Shown here piece after piece: positions 1 through 5,221 of a stretch of 5,221 nt of DNA. Below the pieces are notes generated by a model. The model made no database searches, was not told the origin of the DNA, and saw nothing but the letters and a program-made list of their open reading frames with translations. Source of the DNA: Synergistaceae bacterium (lineage in GTDB: Bacteria > Synergistota > Synergistia > Synergistales > Synergistaceae); contig JAQVPO010000109.1 in the NCBI GenBank assembly GCA_028702015.1, forward strand, positions 1-5,221. The letters run 5' to 3'. Position numbers and translations under genes: made by a program. The number at the start of each line of letters is the position of its first letter. Position 1 is the first letter of the stretch.

Positions 1-1198
1 CGAGCCCCTCATAACCTCTCCATACGTGGTAAAGATCATGGACAGTGGTTGACCCTTCCGCCGCCAGGCCCATGAGTATAAGAGCGGCTCCCGCTCTCAG
101 GTTTGATGCATAAACGTCAGCTCCGGTTAGTTTGCTTACTCCCGTAACTATTGCAGTGGAATCCTGCAGTTCGATCTTAGCACCCATTTTTTTAAATTCG
201 TTTATGTGAAGCAGCCTTGAATCAAAAACACTCTCATGTATTACGCTTGTTCCTGAAGCAAGTGCCAAAGCCGCCATCAGCTGCGGCTGTGTGTCAGTGG
301 GGAATCCTGGGTAGGGCATAGTTTTTACCGGTATGCCGGTCAGAGTACCTGGACATCTGGCTGTTACCTCATCCAGCATAATATCGATAGTTGCGCCTGC
401 TTCTTCAAGTTTCAGCAGGATAGCGTCAATAAGTCCGGAATCTATTCCTCTGACAGTAACTGCTCCTTTTGTTATTATCCCGGCGATGAGGTAAGTTGCG
501 GCCTCTATCCTGTCCGGTATGATCTCAGCCTCCGCTGAATCCGCTTCCGGCTTTCCAGTGATCCTGATCGTCGAGGTGCCGTCCCCTTTGATAGGTATCC
601 CCATGAGTCTCAGCACATCTGCCAGGTTTATTATCTCAGGCTCCTGAGCCGCATTTTCAATATATGTGACTCCGTGAGCAAGAGCAGCTGCCATCATAAG
701 GTTCTCCGTTGCTCCCACTGAAGGATAATCCAGAGCGATCCTCTCTCCCTTAAGCCTTCCGGCGCTTGCGTATACAGATCCCCGGTTAAGATCGATCTCA
801 GCCCCCATTTTTGTAAGTCCTTTGAGGTGGAAATCTATCGGTCTGCTGCCTAGTACACACCCGCCAGGCAGCGGCAGCACAGCTTTGCCGCATCTAGCAA
901 TAAGCGGGCCCAGAACAAGCGAAGAGGCTCTCATTTTTCGCACCAGCTCTGCAGGGGCATCCCAGTTAAGTTCTTCCGGCACATCTATGGTCATAAAATT
1001 ATTATTAAATTCTACTTTGATACCTATATGTCTGAGCAGGTCAGACATTGTATGTATATCATAGAGGTCAGGGACCTTTTTGAGGGTGAGCCTTTTGCCC
1101 TTAAGAAGTATAGATGCGGCCATGACCGGCAGTGCCGCATTTTTGGCACCTTGGACATCGACCATACCGTAAAGAGGTATGCCTCCCCTGATGATCAT
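1..1198 (-). CDS. murA: MurA, UDP-N-acetylglucosamine 1-carboxyvinyltransferase (3' end cut off)
   Basis: MurA transfers the enolpyruvyl group of phosphoenolpyruvate to UDP-GlcNAc, the first committed cytoplasmic step of peptidoglycan synthesis and the target of fosfomycin. The open frame runs from ATG at 1198 to the window edge, 399 codons without a stop. Visible landmarks, matched to the E. coli enzyme from memory, are K19-N20 in QGAKNAALP, R90 in VRKMRAS, the catalytic Cys114 in PGGCVLGSRP with R119, D302 in GFPTDTQ, R328 in FDSRLLH, R368 in NLRAG and R394 in WRGYE. Cys114 is retained, so the usual fosfomycin-sensitive type of active site is expected. Roughly 17-20 C-terminal residues should lie beyond base 1. 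The start is fixed by GGAGG at 1204-1208, 5 nt upstream. It follows wecB after 47 nt. One oddity is Trp393 where E. coli MurA has Asp in its DRGYE segment. The family assignment is very secure; the paralogue type (MurA1 or MurA2) is not resolved. Confidence 0.97.
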   Translation of the reverse strand, partial: MIIRGGIPLYGMVDVQGAKNAALPVMAASILLKGKRLTLKKVPDLYDIHTMSDLLRHIGIKVEFNNNFMTIDVPEELNWDAPAELVRKMRASSLVLGPLIARCGKAVLPLPGGCVLGSRPIDFHLKGLTKMGAEIDLNRGSVYASAGRLKGERIALDYPSVGATENLMMAAALAHGVTYIENAAQEPEIINLADVLRLMGIPIKGDGTSTIRITGKPEADSAEAEIIPDRIEAATYLIAGIITKGAVTVRGIDSGLIDAILLKLEEAGATIDIMLDEVTARCPGTLTGIPVKTMPYPGFPTDTQPQLMAALALASGTSVIHESVFDSRLLHINEFKKMGAKIELQDSTAIVTGVSKLTGADVYASNLRAGAALILMGLAAEGSTTVHDLYHVWRGYEGL

Positions 1199-1245
1199 TT
1201 TATCCTCCAACAAGAGTCACTCCAGTCCAAACTGATAGAAAGTTA

Positions 1246-2376
1246 CTAATGGTCATTCTCAAAATAGTCCTTTAATAATTCAGCTATTTTTATTGCAGCT
1301 GTTCCGTCTCCGAAGGGCTGAAGCTTGCATTTGTTTTCTATCTCCATAAAACGGTCTTTGCTTTCAAGAAGTTCAATCGCATTTGAAAAAATTTTCTCCC
1401 CGTCAACTCCTACGAGGACTCCGCTTCCCTTTTCGACCGCTTCCGGGCGTTCAGTGACGTCCCTCAGTATGAGGACCGGTTTTTTTATAGCAGAAGCTTC
1501 TTCCTGAACTCCCCCGCTGTCGCTGAGTATAAATTTTGACGCATTCATCGCCCAGACGAAGTCCGGGTAATCAAGGGGGTCGCAGAGTATTGCCTTCTCC
1601 TTATTTTCAAGATATTTTTTTATAGTCTCTCTTACAGATGGGTTCCTGTGCATAGGTATCACCATCCAAAGCTCTGGATGTGCATCCAGAAGCATAGTAA
1701 GCGCATGGCAGATATCCTCGAGAGGTTTTCCCCACGATTCCCTCCTGTGTGCAGTAACGAGGAGAAAGGGGACGTTCTCAGGCAGCTTAGCCAACTCGCT
1801 GCACGAAGGCCTTGATGTGCTTTTTACAGTATAAAGAAGAGCGTCTATTACTGTATTGCCTGTAACATGGATCATATCCTCAGGAGTTCCTTCTTTAAGA
1901 AGGTTCTCTTTTGCAAGTTCTGTAGGAGCAAAAGCCCAGGAAGTTATCCTGTCAGTAAGGACCCGGTTCATTTCTTCAGGGAAAGGGAGATGCATATTTC
2001 CGCTCCTGAGCCCTGCTTCAACGTGTCCGACTGGAATATTCCTGTAAAATCCTGCAAGTGCTGAGGCAAATGTCGTTGTAGTGTCGCCGTGCACTAGAAT
2101 TGCAGATGGATCAGTCTCATCAAAATATTTCCCTGCGCCTGTCATTACAGATGCAGTAATGTGGTCGAGACTCTGTCTTTCTTTCATGATATGCAGATTC
2201 ATATCAGCAGAAAGCCTGAAATGTTCAAGAGCCTGGTCAAGCATAGTAGAATGCTGTCCGGTAGCCAGTATCTTCACATCAAAATAACTCTGGCTTCGCA
2301 GTGCAAGCACAACTGGCGCCATCTTTATAGCCTCGGGTCGGGTTCCAACAACACAGACCACAGTTTTACGGCTCAT
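1246..2376 (-). CDS. wecB: UDP-N-acetylglucosamine 2-epimerase, non-hydrolysing (WecB/MnaA)
   Basis: This cytoplasmic enzyme interconverts UDP-GlcNAc and UDP-ManNAc, supplying ManNAc or ManNAcA for cell-surface polymers such as teichoic-acid linkage units, enterobacterial common antigen or capsules. The 376-residue product has the usual family length and a GT-B fold pattern. Motifs in order are GTRPEAIKMAPV (11-22), GDTTTT with D98, HVEAGLRSG with E120, PFPEEMNRVLTD with E134/E135, TGNTVIDAL (172-180), TAHRRES with H210, PMHRNPSVRE (241-250), SDSGGVQEEA (285-294) and RDVTERPEA (305-313). D98, E120, E134/E135 and H210 match the residues considered catalytic in E. coli WecB, and the conserved segments fit the non-hydrolysing form. 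ATG at 2376 is preceded by AGGAGG at 2385-2390 with 8 nt spacing. It lies between the wecA-like gene (74 nt away) and murA (47 nt away). The longer, AT-rich upstream gap may hold an internal promoter. Confidence 0.96.
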   Translation of the reverse strand: MSRKTVVCVVGTRPEAIKMAPVVLALRSQSYFDVKILATGQHSTMLDQALEHFRLSADMNLHIMKERQSLDHITASVMTGAGKYFDETDPSAILVHGDTTTTFASALAGFYRNIPVGHVEAGLRSGNMHLPFPEEMNRVLTDRITSWAFAPTELAKENLLKEGTPEDMIHVTGNTVIDALLYTVKSTSRPSCSELAKLPENVPFLLVTAHRRESWGKPLEDICHALTMLLDAHPELWMVIPMHRNPSVRETIKKYLENKEKAILCDPLDYPDFVWAMNASKFILSDSGGVQEEASAIKKPVLILRDVTERPEAVEKGSGVLVGVDGEKIFSNAIELLESKDRFMEIENKCKLQPFGDGTAAIKIAELLKDYFENDH

Positions 2377-2450
2377 GGAAATATCCTCCTAAAATCAGTT
2401 CTTTGTCTTTGCTATGTTAAGTATATAATTTTAACAGATAAGCGCTGATA
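2377..2450 (-). promoter_or_regulatory. AT-rich gap before wecB with a 6-bp inverted repeat; possible internal promoter or operator
   Basis: This is the largest intergenic gap in the window. It contains an inverted repeat TGTTAA (2415-2420) / TTAACA (2431-2436) separated by 10 bp. Read on the minus strand, TATACT (2420-2425) overlaps one arm and resembles a -10 box, but no convincing TTGACA-like -35 box lies 16-18 nt upstream. The wecB Shine-Dalgarno AGGAGG is at 2385-2390. The repeat is too short and AT-rich, and lacks a following T-run, so it is not an intrinsic terminator. A weak promoter or a repressor site is possible but not shown. Confidence 0.25.
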
Positions 2451-3353
2451 TTATAAAAATTTAGTTCCAAGTAAATGCAGTCCTATAATGACAAGTGCCA
2501 GATGTGCGATTCCAAGAACAGCAAGTGTCTGCAGCTTTGAAAAACCACGGTCAAGAAGGCGATGGTGGGAATGTCCCCTGTCAGGTGAAAAAGGCGATTT
2601 TTTAGTCAGAATACGCCTTGTCATGGCAGCAAGAGTATCAATTACAGGAACTCCTCCTATAAAGAAAAGTACCGCAGCAATGCTGAAAAAACCTTTTCCG
2701 AAAAGATCGGGAAAGATGCTCCATGCCAGGTGTGAGGCACAAATATACCCCAGCAGCGTACTCCCGCCGTCTCCAAGAAATGTACGCGGCTGGGGGAAAT
2801 TCCACAGCAGAACACCAAAGACAAGCCCTGCCACCGGCATCCATACTGCTGGATTGCCGGCAAAAATCGCTATAAGGGAAGTTATAAGCGTCATAGTAAG
2901 ACAGAGTCCGTCCATACCGTCAATAAGGTTGTAGGCGTTTGTGGTGCCTGTGATCCAGAAGATTGTCAACATCCTCTGCCATAGCGGAATAGGCAGTGTA
3001 AAGGAAACCCATGCAGCAGCAGCCAGGTGAAAGAGGAGTCTCATTACAGGCGGAAGCGGATGCATGTCATCCATATACCCAACTATAAAAACAATAGTTG
3101 CTCCTGTGGCAATGTAAGGCACCTCTACTCCGGGATTACCTACAAAAAGCGCCCAGAGCAGATATCCGCTCCATAAAACAATACCCGCACCGCGCGGCAT
3201 GATACTATGGTGTTTTTTTCTGCCGCCTGGTATGTCCAGAAGCCGGAATTTTTGCGCAAGGCCAATTGAAACCGGCGTGGCAATGAGACCCCACAAAAAA
3301 GTTACCAGAGTAAATAGGTATATTGAAAACACTGGATCTGCCCTAATTTCCAA
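2451..3353 (-). CDS. wecA: WecA/TagO-like undecaprenyl-phosphate N-acetylhexosamine-1-phosphate transferase (glycosyltransferase family 4)
   Basis: Members of this integral-membrane family move a sugar-1-phosphate, usually GlcNAc-1-P, from a UDP-sugar to undecaprenyl phosphate, starting a lipid-linked glycan on the cytoplasmic face. By eye there are about ten hydrophobic segments (near 9-31, 57-71, 79-94, 104-119, 123-139, 151-165, 169-185, 198-216, 222-240 and 275-295). Family motifs are DIPGGRKKH (40-48), the Mg-binding pair DD at 95-96, NLIDGMDGL (142-150), FLGDGGS with D195, and RGHSHHRLL (259-267). The HxHH form favours WecA/TagO over MraY. At 300 residues it is shorter than E. coli WecA or B. 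subtilis TagO and seems to lack the last membrane helix. The longest frame opens with TTG at 3353, 4 nt after the upstream stop. A GTG at 3332, giving 293 residues, has a better ribosome site and still precedes the first helix. The neighbouring wecB supports UDP-GlcNAc as substrate; exact sugar specificity is not provable here. Confidence 0.9.
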   Translation of the reverse strand: MEIRADPVFSIYLFTLVTFLWGLIATPVSIGLAQKFRLLDIPGGRKKHHSIMPRGAGIVLWSGYLLWALFVGNPGVEVPYIATGATIVFIVGYMDDMHPLPPVMRLLFHLAAAAWVSFTLPIPLWQRMLTIFWITGTTNAYNLIDGMDGLCLTMTLITSLIAIFAGNPAVWMPVAGLVFGVLLWNFPQPRTFLGDGGSTLLGYICASHLAWSIFPDLFGKGFFSIAAVLFFIGGVPVIDTLAAMTRRILTKKSPFSPDRGHSHHRLLDRGFSKLQTLAVLGIAHLALVIIGLHLLGTKFL

Positions 3354-3360
3354 TCATCTA
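3329..3360 (-). promoter_or_regulatory. Start region of the wecA-like gene: TTG/GTG choice, coupled to the upstream stop
   Basis: On the minus strand the upp stop TAG (3360-3358) is followed directly by ATG (3357-3355), which opens only a four-codon frame ending at TAG (3345-3343). In the wecA frame, TTG at 3353 has no purine-rich ribosome site. GTG at 3332 has AGGG (3344-3341) 8 nt upstream, partly formed by the mini-frame's own stop. Every other start visible in the window has a GGAGG or AGGAGG site, so this one probably depends on translational coupling to rpiB-upp. I lean towards GTG at 3332. Confidence 0.5.
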
Positions 3361-4467
3361 TTTTGTGCCGAAAAGCCTGTCTCCTGCATCTCCAAGTCCT
3401 GGGACGATATAACCGTGATCGTTCAGATGACTGTCAACTGCAGCTGTATATATATCGACATCAGGATGTTCTTCATGGAATTTTGCAATCCCCTCCGGGG
3501 CAGAGAGCAGAGAAACCAGCGAGATCCTTTTGCCGCCGTATCCCTTAATGTGTGCTACTGCAGCAGATGCGGATCCCCCCGTTGCAAGCATCGGGTCTAC
3601 AACAAAGATGTCTCTCTCAGAAATATCTTTGGGCAGTTTGCAGTAGTAGTCAACAGGCAAAAGGGTCTCAGGGTCTCTGTAAAGTCCGATATGGCCAACC
3701 TTTGCGTTCGGTACAAGCTTGAGGATGCCTTCTACCATGCCGAGGCCTGCTCTCAATACTGGCACGATCGCCAGTTTTTTTCCTGAAAGTGTGAAGACTC
3801 TTGTCTTAGCGACAGGAGTTTCAATTTCGATCTCTTCAAGTGATAGATGTCTGGTTATCTCATATACCATCAGTCCTGCCACTTCCTGTACAAGGTCCCT
3901 GAAATCCTTTGAGGAGGTGTTCTTGTCCCTCATAAGCCCCAGCTTGTGTCTCACGAGAGGATGTTCTATGACAACAGTTCTTCCCGGATTTGATGAACAT
4001 GCTCCTGAAGCTGTGTCAGACGAATGATCTCTTTCAAATGCGGAGATCTTATCCAGACGGAATGCGTGCCTTCCTCCTTCAAATTCTTCGCTGAGCCACG
4101 TATCTACTATCTCTTTTGCCAGCCCTGAGCCCGTAACTCTGCTGCCGATCACCAGCACGTTTGCGTTGTTGTGTCTGCGGCTCATTGCTGCAGTAAAATG
4201 GTCGTGGCAGAGTGCTGCCCTTATCCCTGCAACCTTGTTTGCTGTGATGCTCATTCCTATTCCGGTGCCGCAGAAAAGGATACCAAGTTCAGCTTTGTGA
4301 CTGGCTACTGTCTCAGCAGCCCTGAATCCGCAGTCAGGATAATCAACGCTGAGATCTCCAGAAGAGGTTCCGCAGTCTATTATTTCGTGTCCGATCAATT
4401 TAAGGTGATTCTTTATCTCTTCTTTAAGTCCGTATCCCGCATGGTCAGCTCCAAGTGCAATTTTCAT
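3358..4467 (-). CDS. rpiB-upp: Fused ribose-5-phosphate isomerase B and uracil phosphoribosyltransferase
   Basis: A single 369-codon frame joins two complete cytoplasmic enzymes. Residues 1 to about 145 are RpiB, which interconverts ribulose-5-phosphate and ribose-5-phosphate. They carry GADHAG (6-11) with D8/H9, FCGTGIGMS with catalytic C66 and T68, SRRHNNANV with H99, and GGRHAFR with R133 and R137, all where E. coli RpiB has them. Residues about 164-369 are Upp, which makes UMP from uracil and PRPP. They show [12 protein letters not shown] (169-180), [10 protein letters not shown] (235-244), the PRPP loop [12 protein letters not shown] (289-300) and the uracil-binding [13 protein letters not shown] (351-363), ending in FGTK as in E. 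coli Upp. Between them lies a polar linker of about 18 residues rich in Ser, Asp, Gly and Ala. The linker has no in-frame ATG, GTG or TTG, so a separate Upp start is unlikely. ATG at 4467 has AGGAGG at 4475-4480. It follows meaB by 57 nt and precedes the wecA-like gene by 4 nt. Confidence 0.96.
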   Translation of the reverse strand: MKIALGADHAGYGLKEEIKNHLKLIGHEIIDCGTSSGDLSVDYPDCGFRAAETVASHKAELGILFCGTGIGMSITANKVAGIRAALCHDHFTAAMSRRHNNANVLVIGSRVTGSGLAKEIVDTWLSEEFEGGRHAFRLDKISAFERDHSSDTASGACSSNPGRTVVIEHPLVRHKLGLMRDKNTSSKDFRDLVQEVAGLMVYEITRHLSLEEIEIETPVAKTRVFTLSGKKLAIVPVLRAGLGMVEGILKLVPNAKVGHIGLYRDPETLLPVDYYCKLPKDISERDIFVVDPMLATGGSASAAVAHIKGYGGKRISLVSLLSAPEGIAKFHEEHPDVDIYTAAVDSHLNDHGYIVPGLGDAGDRLFGTK

Positions 4468-4524
4468 ATATTTTCCTCCTGAGAGTAAGGTTTGATTGAT
4501 TTAAATATTGTTTTGATGAAAGAA

Positions 4525-5221
4525 CTATTTGACTATCTCTGAAATCAGCTCTCCTGCAAGAGTATACGGATCCGTCCTTCTGGAAGCGAGGTCCTCCAGC
4601 AGACCTGTGTCTTTGCGTTTTTTCCATACTTTTTCTGTAAGAAGAGATATCTCTCCCCTAAGTATGGCCTCGACCTCCATCTCAAGCTGTAAAAATCGTC
4701 TTCTTTTTCCTTCATCTGAAGTGCTCAGGTAATTCCAATGGTCATTCAGGATGTTTTTTACCTTTTCAACCCCTGTATTGTTTTGCGAAGACACGAGCGT
4801 TACAGGAGGTACCCATTCCTTTTCCTTAAGCATTTTGAGCATTACCTGAACGTCTGCTGCAACTTTATCGGCACCTTCCTTGTCTGCCTTGTTCACAACG
4901 AAGGTATCTGCGATTTCCATTATGCCCGCCTTCATTATCTGAACATCGTCACCCATTCCGGGAACAAGGACAAGAACTACTGTGTCAGCAATTTTGATTA
5001 TATCTACTTCTGACTGTCCGACTCCAACTGTTTCGATCAGAACGATGTCAAAACCGCAGGCATCAAGTATAAGAGCAGCTTCATGCGTTGATCTGCTGAC
5101 TCCGCCCAGGTGTCCTCTGGAGCCCATGCTTCTGATAAATACATCTTCATCAAGCGCGTTGCTCTGCATGCGCAGCCTGTCTCCCAGGATAGCTCCTCCC
5201 GTAAAGGGACTTGAGGGCGCT
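4525..5221 (-). CDS. meaB: MeaB/ArgK-family GTPase, cobalamin mutase chaperone (5' end cut off)
   Basis: MeaB is a G3E-class P-loop GTPase. It protects and gates cobalamin loading of methylmalonyl-CoA mutase or related acyl-CoA mutases; older annotations call it ArgK or LAO/AO transport ATPase. The frame stays open to the window edge: codons upstream of the ATG at 5169 read APSSPFTGGAILGDRLR, a typical MeaB segment, so that ATG is internal and not the start. The visible 231 residues include that segment, SMGSRGHLGGVS (near 31-42), the Walker B / G3 motif LIETVGVGQSE (61-71) and the guanine-specificity motif NKAD (110-113), followed by a charged helical C-terminal region. The Walker A loop and roughly 90-100 N-terminal residues lie outside the window. 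It ends in TAG 57 nt before rpiB-upp on the same strand. The mutase it serves is not visible; it may lie just upstream. Confidence 0.94.
   Translation of the reverse strand, partial: APSSPFTGGAILGDRLRMQSNALDEDVFIRSMGSRGHLGGVSRSTHEAALILDACGFDIVLIETVGVGQSEVDIIKIADTVVLVLVPGMGDDVQIMKAGIMEIADTFVVNKADKEGADKVAADVQVMLKMLKEKEWVPPVTLVSSQNNTGVEKVKNILNDHWNYLSTSDEGKRRRFLQLEMEVEAILRGEISLLTEKVWKKRKDTGLLEDLASRRTDPYTLAGELISEIVK

Noticed and set aside
1205..1245. Possible terminator or hairpin in the wecB-murA gap, including the palindrome GAGTGACTC
   Set aside because: The arms are only 4 bp with a single central base and no T-run follows; it also sits directly before the murA ribosome site.
822..1249. Plus-strand open frames of 73-80 codons opposite murA
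   Set aside because: They lie antisense to the clear murA frame, have no recognisable motifs or ribosome sites, and their protein composition looks like reverse-strand shadow.
2488..2934. 148-codon plus-strand frame opposite the wecA-like gene
   Set aside because: Arg/Ser/Pro-rich composition typical of a shadow of a membrane-protein gene; the minus strand has unambiguous family motifs.
3199..3786. 195-codon plus-strand frame spanning the wecA-like / rpiB-upp junction
   Set aside because: It crosses two well-supported minus-strand genes, is Cys-rich without pattern and shows no domain.
4468..4540. Promoter ahead of rpiB-upp in the AT-rich meaB tail and gap
   Set aside because: TATTTA-like hexamers occur, but none has a reasonable -35 partner at 16-18 nt; AT-richness alone is not enough to call one.
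4525..5169. Taking ATG at 5169 as the true start of meaB
   Set aside because: Upstream in-frame codons encode the conserved PSSPFTGGAILGDR segment, so the gene clearly continues past the window edge.

Overview
The window holds five genes, all on the minus strand and packed end to end. In transcription order (high to low coordinate) they are: a MeaB/ArgK-family GTPase with its 5' end cut off by the window edge; a fused ribose-5-phosphate isomerase B / uracil phosphoribosyltransferase; a WecA/TagO-type polyprenyl-phosphate sugar-1-phosphate transferase; a non-hydrolysing UDP-GlcNAc 2-epimerase (WecB/MnaA); and MurA, whose last residues run off the low-coordinate end. Gaps are 57, 4, 74 and 47 nt. 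There is no intrinsic terminator, RNA gene, mobile element, repeat array or CRISPR, and no gene-free stretch longer than 74 nt. A single operon, perhaps with an internal promoter before wecB, is the simplest reading.

The organism is bacterial, with moderate GC and strong AGGAGG-type Shine-Dalgarno sites. The upp - wecA - wecB - murA order recalls the Firmicutes region around the F-type ATP synthase operon, but no ATP synthase genes are present and rpiB is fused to upp. A MeaB gene together with this layout suggests an anaerobic, amino-acid-fermenting lineage such as Synergistota. That placement is an inference with moderate to low confidence; Clostridia or a related phylum cannot be excluded.

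The genes can be read as one nucleotide-to-envelope path. RpiB makes ribose-5-phosphate, from which PRPP synthase (not in the window) makes PRPP. Upp uses PRPP and uracil to make UMP, which feeds UTP and UDP-GlcNAc. The next three genes each act directly on UDP-GlcNAc: WecA moves GlcNAc-1-P to a lipid carrier, WecB converts UDP-GlcNAc to UDP-ManNAc, and MurA commits it to peptidoglycan. MeaB does not fit this theme and probably belongs to the cobalamin-dependent mutase genes expected just outside the window.

The most notable items are the rpiB-upp fusion with its short polar linker, the UDP-GlcNAc branch-point cluster, and the unusual start region of the wecA-like gene. I saw no evidence of a wholly new system.
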